Positions 12,132-23,253 of a DNA stretch of 64,000 nt are shown in pieces (positions within the stretch are counted from its first letter, which is position 1; the number at the start of each line of letters is the position of its first letter). Made by a program: the position numbers and the translations under genes. Location: NCBI GenBank assembly GCA_000708835.1, contig DF236997.1, positions 196,736 through 260,735 of the forward strand, given 5' to 3'. The notes under the pieces were generated by a model. The model did not search any database and had not been told where the DNA came from. It saw nothing but the letters and a program-made list of their open reading frames with translations. The stretch comes from Klebsormidium nitens. Lineage: Eukaryota > Streptophyta > Klebsormidiophyceae > Klebsormidiales > Klebsormidiaceae.

Positions 12132-14002
12132 GCTGACGTCACGCCTTTGATTGAACGGCGAAGAGCCGAAGAGGGGGGAGTCACAAAGAGATGGGGAGAG
12201 CTCTTGCTAAAGGTGGAGGGAGCGCTTGAATGAGGAGCTTTTTGAGGTAGAGCGAGCGCCGCTGTTTGCAAATGCTCTCAATCGGCTGGTAGGAAAGACG
12301 AGTGTGGGTCTGACGACTTCGTGAGTGACTGTAATCTGGAAAAGGAGACAGGCCAGGCAGCCCACAGCGCGACTTCAGCTGGGCATTTGAGCCAAACAAT
12401 CCACAGCTCGTGCTTTGTTTCTCGAAGCGCCGGCTCAAACCAGCTGACTTGCACGAGCAAGTGAGCCGCAAAGCGACAAATCAAGTCTACCTCGACGCCA
12501 CATCAGAGGTGGGGGAATCCGATTGCACATCCCGCATGCTCGTGCATCAAGTTTCCACGCGGACAAAGTTGCCCGCTTTGGCCCACAGAAGACTGGTTCT
12601 ACAACTCGGTTCAGCTTGACGCACTGCCCAGCAACATGCAGTCGGAAGACGCGCAGCATGCACGGTCGCTGCTGGCGGCAGGCTTGTGAATAATCTGCGC
12701 AAGTCTGATTGGTACGCGCAGGATGGATGGGAACACTTTTCTGAATGTTGAGAGTCTCCAGGAGTTGTCAGCGCAGCTCTACCTGAACTGTAGCAAAAAT
12801 CCCTCCCAAGCGCCTAAAAAAATCCTGACAAAAGTCTCTGGCTCCTCAAGTTGCCTCACCGCAGCTGACAGGCTTTTGAGCGGAATCTGCACAAACTTAT
12901 GCTTCTTATGCTGGCACGTAGCTCAATAGCTTAGGACCTTCTGACTACCTGCCTCAGAGCCTTAAATGGACGCGCTCAACGATTATGCCTTTTCAATAAT
13001 GCAATAATCAGCGTACAGCGTGCAAGTCGTGCCGCCGTGGCGGCCAGGCTTAGCGTGGGGGCCACAGCGGAAGTTGCGGCCATGGATTTGCGACCATTAC
13101 GCACCAATCGCAGCGCCTTGTTGCAGATTACCTCCATCTTATATAGCAAGGGTACCATACTTCGGAGATCTGACATGGCCTGTTCTTATACACACATGGT
13201 ACTAGCTACCGTTTTACCGGTACGGTCTGATTTGTTTCCTGTATATAGTTATGAAGCTAGCCTGGACATGGACCGTCTTTGACACGCACTCGAACGAAGC
13301 TCGATATCCAGAGTTGAAGTGTTGCAAAATTTCAGGCCTGGTATCGAATGATTGAGATCAAATGCTAATTTACGGCCCTCATGGTTGATGTTGCTTCCGG
13401 CTAATGCCTAGCCTGATCAATAATACGATTTAACATGCACGATATTCAATAATGTACTGCCAAACGCATCATGCAACGCGCAAGATCAATCTTGTGATAC
13501 GAACAGGCCAATCATATATAATGAAAGTGCGTGCATCGTAGTACGTTTCAGTTCGTCGTCTTGCTTGAGGGACCGAAGACCCAACGCTCTCATCAACTGC
13601 ATGAGACCCGTTACAGCACTCTGATGGTTGTGTGAATCTGCAAGTTCCAGCTTTACACAGATATAGCTGCACAACAAGGCCTAAGTTCATCACGAATAAG
13701 TCTCAATCCGACGTTCAACATTCAAACACCTGATAGTTTCACAGATTTATTAAGTCCTCGCTCAGATCCCAGCAATCTCCAGGTCGCAATCCATTATACG
13801 CAACATCAAACACCTGATAGCATCACAACACACTGCGTCCTTGCTTATCAGCAGTTTTCACACCCTTAAAAGAACCGGTGCTCGCCCAACGCGGAAGCGA
13901 AAGATTCTAGTGTACAATCCATGATCTCGTCTTAAAGCGTGCAAACTTTTCTTCCGCCCCATCAGCAAGTGCGGCCTCGCTACAGCCTTGTAATTTGGCC
14001 CT
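12132..14002. other. Intergenic between two minus-strand dehydrogenase genes
   Basis: Contains the likely promoter and 5' UTR of the formaldehyde-dehydrogenase-like gene (its ATG is at 12131) and the 3' UTR of the sorbitol dehydrogenase (stop at 14003). No protein family was recognised in any frame. A short direct repeat lies near 13722-13840. Confidence 0.5.
13722..13840. repeat. Short tandem duplication, period about 84 bp
   Basis: The string TCAAACACCTGATAG begins at 13722 and again at 13806. Similar, diverged sequence follows each copy (TCACA, then GTCCTCGCT or GTCCTTGCT). It lies just downstream of the sorbitol dehydrogenase stop, in the presumed 3' UTR or flank. No function is proposed. 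Confidence 0.55.
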
Positions 14003-17000
14003 TTAGAGGTTGAACATGACCTTGATCGCCTCGCCCCCCTTTGCGCTGGTGTCAAAAGCTTTCTTGACGTCGGCATCCGAGAAGCCAAAGCGGTGGGTGA
14101 TCAAGGGCTTCACGTCAACCAGCTTGGACTCGAGCAGCTCGATGCAGAGGGGATACGTATTGCGGTACCGGAACACCCCCACAACGTCCACCTCCCTGCA
14201 AACGACGCGACAATGGGTCCCCCAGTCAGAGGTTGATGAGAGACGCACAACAAGAGGGCGGCTCTCCGAAACAAACATACCTACTGGTGTCAGCTTCGTC
14301 CTCAAAAAGCGTGAGCTCGAAGCTTCCTCCAGGCGAACTGCGGATTTTGAAGCGATACAGTCGGTCAACGACAGAAACCATGCTATTCAGGAGAGCACAA
14401 GCGCCAGGGGACTCCTTGAGAGCGGAACCGCACTTTGCAAAATTTAGCTCCTACAATCAATCGAAGAACTACATTACTCTCAACCAGATCAAAAGCGAGG
14501 GCTGACAGCAGTCTGCGCAGTTGTCTCTCAACCATCTGTGCTGAAAGTCGTCCGAGTCTGCCCGACGCAAGCAATCAGAGCTCTACGAGGGACGCCCTGA
14601 CTTCTCGGAATCTGAGCGGTCGACATCGAGCCGAACAAGATCTGGCAGTCTGGGAAGTTGACGACTGAGAATGCACAGTAAAGACTACCGACTCGGACAT
14701 CTCGAAGCCAAATATAAAGCGCACAGCGGAGTCCCCAGCTTTGGTGTTAGCCGGAACCGGGGCTTACCTGGCGGCTGCCGGCGTCAGGGGCAGGGTCATC
14801 TCCGTGTGGCCCATCCCAACCAGGCACACCCGCCCCCCCGACTTGGTCGCCGCGAGCGCGGTCTGCATGGTCTTGGTGAACCCCGCACAGTCCAGGGTGA
14901 CGTCAACCTTGCCGCCCAGGACGCTCCGCAACTTCTCGGCCTCCGCCTCAACGTCCTGCTTGTGAAAAAGAGGGGACGCCGTGGATGAAAAGGAGTGTAA
15001 GATGTTGCAATGTCCTTGAGATAGGAAAGACTTTCGAGAGGACGGTGGTTGATTGTGGCTGCGATGATATGCGGCCCTTCATCCACGAGAGGCAAGTATC
15101 TCGAGTGGAGGCACTGAATCGAGCTGGATCCGAGTTAAAGGAGGAAGTATCAAAATAGATTAGTGAGTTAGCCCTGAGGCGAGATATCGGTCTGTGTCAG
15201 TACTCGTGCAGATTCAGATCCGGTCCCAAAGCATACCCTTCCATGCGAGCAACTCTAAGTAGGGCACGTGCGCAAATGCGGCAGAGCGTTGTAACCGTTT
15301 CTTGCCAGACTTCGGGACAGCCGAGCCAGGCGGTGAGTTCCTAACGGGCAACAACGAGACTTAGTTTCTAGCACCTTTAACCCTAGCCGGTCCAAGGCCT
15401 CGTACCTTTTGGTAGAGTTGCCTCTGATGCTGCCAGTGTATTCAATACAAGGCTCCGATCAAGAAGTCGCACATTTCATGGACAAACTTCTTTGGGGAGT
15501 CTTTGATGTCCCTCCTCCCTCTTTCGAATCACAGTCTCAGGCAGCCACCGGAAATGACTCGAAACTCAACCTTTAATGCCGCTCAACACGCTCAGAAGTA
15601 CTCGCGACAAGTCGAAGCGGCAAAGGATACGTCCATCAAAGCGCAACATAGGAACAGAGAACCGGATAAAAGTCCCTCCGTTCTGACGATCACTTCTCTT
15701 GGACTCACCTCCATCTTATTGGACACTTTGACCACCGCATGCGCCCCCAGCTGCTTAGCCATAGCGAGCCGGCTGTCATCGACGTCCGTCACTGCGATCT
15801 TGGACGCCCCAAACGCTTTTGCGACCAGCAACGAGACCAAGCCGATCGGACCGGCCCCCATGACCGCAATGGATTTGCCGGGGGCGATCTCGGCACGTCG
15901 GCAAGCGTGCACGGCGACGCTCAGCGGCTCGCACATGGCGCCGTCTTCCAGGGAGACGGAGTCTGGGAGCTTGAAGCATAGGTCTGGCGAGAGGAAACAA
16001 AAGGATCAGAACGCGGGTTGTCACAGGATAACCGGGGTGAATAATCAGGGATGTGAACGTCGAAAGTAAGGTGGTCAATGTCGCTTAATTGCGGCCCGCT
16101 AACTATGGAACTGATAGACGTAAAAGATGGTGTTTTCAGCGATGGAGTGGTCTTCGGTTCCCCGTTAGGCCTACCTTGCTTCAACCGCAAGGGTTTCCTT
16201 TGTACTAAAGACCGGTTGTTTACTATGCACTTTATGTACTGGAGTAAGAAAATTGTCGTGATACGCACCTGCGGGATGGATCACCTCGTTTGCCAGAGAT
16301 CCGTGTACGGGCGGGGTTGCAAAGAACTTCATTTCTTCGCAGAGGTTGTAGCGGCCTTCTTTGCAGGCTGTGCAGGTGTTGCAAGCGATGCCGGGCTCCA
16401 TGGCAACACGATCGCCAACCTGCACGCCAAGTTGTTGCCGTAATCGATATTCACATGTGTTAGGTGCCACGTATATAACATCTTTAGGACGCGAAGTTTT
16501 CCCCGACCTTGAAGCAGCCAGAGCCTCGCCGCGAGTACCTTACAAGGCAGGGTTACACACTTGAAACAATGCCATCATTAAATTGGGCTGCAGGGTTTGA
16601 AGATCCAGCTGCAAAGTTTTCTGGCACAACTGCGGGTTTTCTCTTGCTTGAGGTGGATCAATTGCACTCTGGCAGAACAAGAGGCAGGACGGCTGCAGAT
16701 TACTTCATACGAATTGCAGAGAAGAGCTCAAGACTGTCCGCAAAAGATATCTGAAGACTTCCTTGCAACGAGGCGTACCTTCAGGTGTTTCACAGATGTC
16801 CCCACTTCGGAAACAATGCCGGCACTTTCATGACCGATGACCTGGACAACAGCAAAGAAGGGGAATCTTATGACATACGTAAGGCAGGATGTCCCGCGAA
16901 GGCTTGGGTTCTTGGGGGAAAGAATGGAGCCTGCAAAAGATACCAGTCTCCTGGAGTAGCAAGTAAACTATAGGCAGCAAAAATTTCTCCTATGGCTTAG

Positions 17001-18263
17001 GTCCCAATCATCACACCTGATCACTTGGCAATCTTTTCAATCATGCTCAACTGCCCTCAAGACATCGTCACAACCAGAAGTCAATACAAACACTTTCTGC
17101 ATTCCTTTTGATGTGATGTCTCGTTGAACAAAGACAAGATGACAACCTCAAGGTTGTCATCAGCGAGCAAAGCCACAGTAGTGCAGACTCACCATTGGAG
17201 ATTCAACCACAAAACCAGCGCACTCCATCTTCTTCAAGTAGTGTACATCGCTGCATGAAAGAAACAACACCTTCAGCTGATCATCAGGGTGGCAATCAAG
17301 TTTCGCTGTCCAAAAAAGCAAGCCACATCCACCAACATATGCCTATCAATGAGCGCTGGTTGACACCTGATACGATTGCGATTGTTGGCTCTGTATGGAA
17401 ATTGATATGCTGGTCAGAGTTGTTCCTTTGCGGATTATGCAAAACCAAGCAATGAAGAGTTGTGTTTTGAGCACAAATGGTCTTGGGCTCCCAAAAGAGC
17501 GCTCCATTGGCTCTGACAATCTCTTACAAGAAAGAGGGGGGACTGGGACCACTTGAGCGAGAGCCAAGGAAAGTGTTACTCCCTTGCTTTAGATGTTGTG
17601 ATGTGATTCTTTTTGTTTTTATAGAGGCTGCGTGAACACGCACATGCAACTTCTCAAAAAAATCATTGCTTGCTTTACCTGCTTCCTTTTCTTTCAGCAC
17701 AAACGCCAGCGCACAGGCCCCTTGAAATTGGAGAATCGATATAATTGATATTCTCTCTGATTGGGTTTATTGATTGGGCATGAAAGTAAACAACCCCAAT
17801 CATCACTGAATGTCGCGCTTTCAAAAAGGAGTACACTTTTAATATACTTTGGAGATGGTGTGAGGAGTCCACATTGTTGTGTTAAGGAGGACCATGTATT
17901 GCAGATTTTTACTGCCAACTATGAATGCTACAACAGCTCATCATCCCAAAAGGCCACAGGCAGGTGCTTGTGCAGCAAATGTGGTCCTGACCTTCCGCAG
18001 ATTCCCACCGCCTTAACCCGCACGCGCACATCTTTCGCACCTGCACGATGGAAATCACAACTTACGTCTTACACCACCACAACTTTTGGTTTGCCGCACG
18101 AAGGCATTGAAGCCGGATTTCAAGGTCTAAGAAGGTGTACTGCATTCTCTTTTTCTTCCTTCAAATTCTGGCCCAACTCACCCAAGTCAGGAAGTGTGAA
18201 CGGGAGGATCCGCAGATCATCCACCCCGTAAAGCCACGCAGCTTGATTCTCCGGCGGGGACAT
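14003..18263 (-). CDS. Sorbitol/xylitol dehydrogenase (zinc MDR family)
   Basis: Oxidises sorbitol or related polyols to ketoses with NAD. Exons (minus): 18263-18182, 18040-17992, 17250-17193, 16841-16779, 16419-16269, 15983-15709, 14955-14768, 14195-14003; 1059 nt, 352 residues, close to the usual 350-365. Motifs in order: ENQAAWLYGVDDLRI at the N-terminus; AVGICGSDVHYLKKM, with the catalytic zinc Cys; and VIGHESAGIVSEVG, with the zinc His-Glu pair. CNTCTACKEGRYNLCEEMKF is the structural zinc loop. Then come ATPPVHGSLANEVIHPA, AVMGAGPIGLVSLLVAK (NAD-binding glycine motif) and EVDVVGVFRYRNTYPLCIEL. The C-terminus is GGEAIKVMFNL. All junctions are GT-AG with matching phases. It is the same strand and superfamily as the neighbouring zinc dehydrogenase, but the two differ too much in exon structure and sequence to be a recent tandem duplicate. 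Polyol preference (sorbitol, xylitol, ribitol) cannot be told from sequence. Confidence 0.92.
17138..17161. repeat. Perfect 11-bp hairpin in a dehydrogenase intron
   Basis: GATGACAACCT, a two-base loop CA, then AGGTTGTCATC: an 11-bp perfect stem inside the intron between the third and fourth exons of the sorbitol dehydrogenase gene. It may form in the pre-mRNA or be the relic of a small inverted-repeat insertion. Confidence 0.6.
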
Positions 18264-18370
18264 TGCGGGCAAGAAAAGGAGAAGCTTGATCTTTGGTATA
18301 GGCGTCACATCCGCTGCACAGCTCCAAAAGACAAAGAACCCACAAAGCTGAGCATGAGAAATTGTTCTAA

Positions 18371-19100
18371 GGGTGTCGTTCCACGGGCGGTGGTGGAAGT
18401 CAGCAAAATAAATGAAATATGTGGCTCTGAAGAGGCCGGAATTTGCCTGGAAGTTCAATATACCCGTACTACCAAGGTATGATTCCCAATGCTCAAGAGT
18501 CAAAATATGCAATTATTTTACCGAATGCGAGTCCAGATCTTGTATTATTTTCCAGAATCCGACTCTGAATCCGAATGGGCTCAAAGGTACCCAGGTACCC
18601 TTACTTTCTGGCTTTTCACAAGGTACCGGTACGTACCTTAGTTTATATGGGCTTTGACATCACTTTCCGAATCGGATTTTGCAATTATTTTCCCTTTCCG
18701 AAAAAGCAGATTCCGACTGCTTATTTCGAGTTTCCAACTTTCCGAATGCAAATAATTATTTAATTATTCGGAATCATACCTTGGTAGTACGGTATTACCA
18801 ATTTCCGGCCGCTCGTGGAACAGCTCGCCGGTGGAATTCCACTTAAGTGGCATTTAAAAAATTGCACTTACTGCAGAATCCGACATGGCATCCTCTCATT
18901 CGCTGATTGAGTGCCACGTCCCGGCACAGAACAATATTTTCGTTCGACCCTACAAATACTCGGGTCGAGTTTTAATAAAAGTTGTGCCGGCGACGTGGCA
19001 TTTATTTGCCCGGAAGTCCGCCCGTTGACCGACGGCAGAAACATTTTGGGCCAATCAGGGAATTTATATTTCTACTTCCACCGCTCGTGGAACGACACCC
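18371..19100. mobile_element. Non-autonomous DNA transposon (MITE-like), TAA target duplication
   Basis: The left end begins GGGTGTCGTTCCACG and continues GGCGGTGGTGGAAGT. The right end is the reverse complement, GGGTGTCGTTCCACG then AGCGGTGGAAGT. The terminal inverted repeat is thus 15 bp perfect plus about 15 bp near-perfect. The bases immediately outside are TAA on both sides (18368-18370 and 19101-19103), as expected for a 3-bp target duplication. A TWA duplication with G-rich termini fits PIF/Harbinger-type elements, but that class is inferred. The 730 bp interior encodes no transposase that I can see. Part of the terminal motif (CGCTCGTGGAAC) recurs internally near 18809. A second inverted repeat sits inside. 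Confidence 0.75.
18464..18792. repeat. Inner 23-bp perfect inverted repeat (nested element)
   Basis: Bases 18464-18486 (beginning CCGTACTACCAAGG) are the exact reverse complement of 18770-18792. The pair encloses about 283 bp rich in CCGAATC/ATTCCGA motifs and A/T. It lies wholly inside the larger element and is best read as a second small inverted-repeat transposon inserted into the first. ATA-like sequence flanks both ends, so the target site may be TA or ATA. Confidence 0.65.
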
Positions 19101-19619
19101 TAACAATGACATTGTCAATGTTTCATTGACATCATGGTTTTGCCCCACGATCTGGTGCAGGCTGGTGGATGCACATCCACGTGGGATGGTCGTTGGCACT
19201 TGCTAAAGTTTCAACCAATGAATTGGACCTTTCTTCGAGTGATCTCAATTGACGAGCTTTGATTCGTTCAAACTTGCTTCCATTCTTCAATTTTGGCACA
19301 AGTTGCTCGGTGGCAGCTACGCCTGAAAATGATAATGTCCGACTCTCGCGGAAGTTTGATGATTACTCGTTGCACCTTGCAAACACCAAGCTAGCATTGT
19401 AGCAAGCTGGCCTGATTCGTCTGAGGGTGGCTGCAGGCTGCAGGCCGCAAGGATCCAGGAGCAAGCCAGCTCTCGATCGATTCTAGGTAGTAATAGCAGC
19501 GTGTGACAAGTCGTTGCGTTAGGAAGGTGCGCACTGCTTCTTGCGGCATCCGTTTCCATCTTACGCTCCTTGCAGGCGGGCGGCTGAGTTGACCAAGAGC
19601 GGTCCAAAAAGGGCGGGCC

Positions 19620-20754
19620 ATGGCTGGCTTGTTGAGGAGAGGCCCAGCGCTGGCCCGTCGGGCACAACAGATCCTGTCTACTTCCAAGTTCACCTCTTCT
19701 TATGCTTCGCACTTCAGTGATCCTGGCAAGCCCGCCATTGCTGAGTTTGCTCCATACGTATCGATCCAGAGCTTTCACTCCAGTCCCCTTCATTCCCAGA
19801 ATGTGGCCGAAACTGAAATCTACAACAGACAAAGACAGATCCTAGTGCTCCAGCACAAGGAGCCTCTGGTTGCCACGGACGCCTGGGTGGCACCAAATGC
19901 TGTCCTGGTTGGCGATGTGGAGGTGCAGGACAGAGTCAGCGTGATGTATGGGGCGGTGCTGAGGGGTGACCTGAACAAGATTACAATCCAGCCTTATTCA
20001 TACCTCGGGGAGCGGACCGTCATTCATGCAGCAAAAGACGTGCCGGGAGGATTGTCAGCAGAGGTGCAAGTTGGCAAGTACGTTGTGATTGGGGCAAATT
20101 GCAGCTTGCGCTCGTGTACAATTGAGGACGAGGTGGTTATTGGGAGCAGATGCGTGCTGGCAGAGGGCTCGCTGGTGGAAAAGCACGCAATTCTCGGGTC
20201 AGGTTCGGTGGTACCACCAGGCAGACGAATTCCAGCAGGAGAGGTCTGGGCGGGGACGCCGGCAAAGTTTGTACGGAAAGTTCAAGGTGAGCCTCTTCCA
20301 AGCCCTAGTCTCTATTAGTACGGGGTTCCATCTCGAGCTACAGCCTTGTGCTGCATGCCTGATGCCCTTCTCATGCTGGTCAAGGTGCTGCATGTTACGA
20401 TGTCTCGTTAGAGGTCTGGCAACGAGCAGCTTTAAGCAGGAAGAGAAGTTTGATGCTGGCAATCAGTTTGTGTAGTTGGTCCAGCAGCAATGAAATTGAT
20501 CGCAGCAATGAAATGGAAGCTCTCTCACTTACAAAGCATGTAGACTGGACCCCAGCGTTGTTAGTCCTTTCGCTGGCAAGATGCGCGACGTCAATCGTTC
20601 ATACTGCTTTGCAGGAGACGAGATAGCTGGCATCATAAAACTTGTTGAAGAGGCCTATGAGGTTGCCCAAGAACATGCAAGCGAGTTCAATCTGCCATTT
20701 GGATCTGCATACTTGGAGGCAGAAAGGTTGAAAAAGGCACTAAGTAAGGTATGA
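19620..20754 (+). CDS. Gamma-carbonic-anhydrase-like subunit of mitochondrial complex I (gamma-CAL)
   Basis: Structural subunit of the matrix-exposed carbonic anhydrase domain of plant-type respiratory complex I. Two exons, 19620-20286 and 20615-20754; 268 residues. Residues 1-60 are rich in Arg, Ser and Ala with few acids (MAGLLRRGPALARRAQQIL), as in a mitochondrial presequence. From about 85 the left-handed beta-helix of the trimeric hexapeptide family follows: WVAPNAVLVGDVEVQDRVSV, YGAVLRGDLNKITI, ERTVIHAAKD, then SVVPPGRRIPAGEVWAGTPA. A C-terminal helix (IIKLVEEAYEVAQEHASEF) completes it. Of the three zinc-binding His of true gamma-CA, only one position (VIHAA) is kept; the GANCSLRSCTIEDE segment lacks the other pair. 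This marks the CAL branch, which is probably catalytically silent. The codon split across the intron (G|GA) fits exactly. Confidence 0.92.
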
Positions 20755-23253
20755 TGCGAGTACTTGGCCCACGAAGTGTCGAGAAGGTAGTTGTATGACC
20801 GCCTCCATCTGGGGAGACACATCTGCCATGGGCCTAACTCCGTGTAGTGCATATTGTCAGTGCCCACGAGCCACTCAGCTCTCCAATCGTCAACTTCAGC
20901 AAATGCGAACAAAGCCCAAAGCAATGAAGACTACAGGGTGGGAGTTGCATCCCATTGCAGGCATGTGGAATGTGTTTGCGGGTCGTGCGGTGCCTATTCA
21001 AGTTTATGTCATCTGATTCAAGCTTTCGCCCTTTTCATGTTGTAAACACAACTTTTATAAAGTCAGTACATGAATCTTTTGAATGGGAGCGTGTGATGAT
21101 TATAGAACGTCATCACTTGTAACTCAGAATGGTACGGCTCTGACTTGGCTTGGCTTGATCAAACATTATGAGTCTTTGACGGTACCGTTGGTGTTCTTGA
21201 GCATTCTTGAAACGAGATTTACTGCCTTTAACGAAGTGTACAGACCCATCCTTAGACACACAGGCTCACCGGCTCTACTTCATTTCACGTGACTACAAGC
21301 TGTAGCCTGCAGCCTCGTAGCCCATGCCTTTTGCAATACATTGGAGTTTGAAACGTGTGTTTTCGTATGGTTCTCCGGGAGCTAAAGTACGTCGAAGATG
21401 GTAATAACTTCTAAACCTCGTTTTTCATTGTCCTTAGCTAGCTAAAATGTTGATATACTGGTAGGTTGGCATGTTCTCTTGTTCCCTTTTTTCAAAACGC
21501 AATAGCCACTGGCATGTCCACACGGGCCATAGATGTATGATTATCATGGATATGGAGCTTTCGGAGGACTTATATATCTGGATATGCACTCCCTTCAACA
21601 ACAAACCTTTAATACAAGCACACAATAATATCAGCGACTCCTCAAGCTGGCTTAGCATTAATGAGTCATTGGAATGGGACTTCTTATAAATTGACCAGAT
21701 TAAAGATCCTTTGGCGAAGTGGGTCACCCGCTGGTGTAGAGGTATATGGTTTAATGAGTTTTATATGAGTAGATACGCTAAGTTCTAGTACCGCTTCAAT
21801 CTACGATCAAACGGGAAGCCAACGGAATTGCGGGCGCCCCGCCGGCGGCCCTTCTTGCAATAGAGTTACGTCGGAGACGGGTTATCCTTTTAACTTTCCA
21901 GTTGCTGCAGCGTAGTCCGAATTCGTCATTGAATGATGTATTATTAGTAGAGAAGAGGTCAACATTGCACTTGGCGCCACTGAGCTAGACAAATTGGAAA
22001 TTTGATTCATCCAGCATGTAAGCATGCTTGCAATGATAGGTAATGTTTGGATGCTTGATTGGATGCTGTAGGTAGTATGATCTAGGACTTAAGGGAAGAC
22101 TTGTGGCCGTAGCAAGCTGTGGAGTCAACTCACTATTGTACCCCGGACTCACCGAGCTTTCAATGCTCACAGTGGGTTAACAATAGTAAGCGACCTTCAG
22201 TGAATCCGGCTCTGCCATTCGTATTGTATGCCGTGGAGCCCTTTCAAGGCCTATAGTGTACACTTCACACGGCTATGGCGCAATGAACAAAACTTGTACC
22301 GAATGAACAGTTGACAAAAGACGTCTAGACGTGCAAAGAACATAGTTTTTTTTATGCGAGTGAATTTTGCGAATGGTCAAGTCCAGGAAGCCAGGATGAC
22401 AGGAGACCTGAGGATAGTACGGTTGAATACCTAGGAGGTGAGCACTGAGGACTCGAGTGTAAGAAGTGTCACTTGACTCACTTTCGTTATTTCTTTCGAA
22501 TCATCAGTGGTACTGTAGTACGGCGTGTGAAAAGAGACCATCATACCTAGGTACATTTCGAAAACCGTCTTTCGATTCACCATCGATCCTTGATGATTCT
22601 GGAAGCGGCAGCGTCCAGCAAATGCAGGAAGTTACAAGTTGGACGGCCAGGATCTGCCTACATTGGCGGTCAACGGGTCCAAATCCGTCTTGCAAACACC
22701 GGTTCCCAGACTGTCTTTCCTCTGGTAATCCCTGTACATGATATCCGACGCAACGAAGGTTTGTATTCTCGACCACACTGCTCGACAGAGCCGCGTCGAT
22801 GTGCCGGCTGACGTGCGTTACGTGCGTCCTCAGACTGCAACATTCACCGCCCGCAACAAGGGCGACACGTCATCGCGTCCCTCCGATTCAAATGTGGCGA
22901 GAAGGCTGCCCAGTGCAGTCCACGCGTTGACTAGCCTTGGCTTCGAGTTTCAACATGCCCAGATCTGCAGACCAGGTTCGGAATCGGGGTTACGAGTGAG
23001 CTAGGAAAGTGCTCTGCCAGGACAAAGCCTAACCAACGGTTTTGACGACTAACCTGCTCCGGCCCGGATCACCCGATCTCGTGCGCCTCTTTCGAAAAGG
23101 ACTCGCACTCGCAGCATGCACTGTGGAACAGGAAAGGATGCAGACAGGAGCCTGAGAGTAGGTACGGTAAGCCAAGGCGGCCAGCTTCTGGCAACTGCGT
23201 TAGAGCTACAGCAAGTTGTAAGATCTGGTTGAGCAAGGCGAGCAGCTGAGATC
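20755..23253. other. Intergenic, no gene recognised
   Basis: About 2.5 kb between the gamma-CAL stop and the ThuA-sugar dehydrogenase start. The first half is A/T-rich. Open frames here (for example 22466-22811 and 22738-23004 on the plus strand) are short, overlap one another in different frames and show no family motif, so none is called. The last few hundred bases should include the promoter of the downstream gene. Confidence 0.45.

Larger units (their letters stand above)
18264..19619. other. Divergent promoter region carrying a DNA transposon
   Basis: Lies between the minus-strand sorbitol dehydrogenase start (18263) and the plus-strand gamma-CAL start (19620), so it should contain both promoters. 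Most of it is occupied by the inverted-repeat element at 18371-19100, whose left end is only about 110 bp from the dehydrogenase start codon. The remaining 19104-19619 shows no recognisable gene. Confidence 0.55.

Noticed and set aside
22466-23004. Overlapping plus-strand frames upstream of the ThuA-sugar dehydrogenase gene
   Set aside because: Short, in different frames, with no signature; the signal peptide at 23254 is a convincing start without them.
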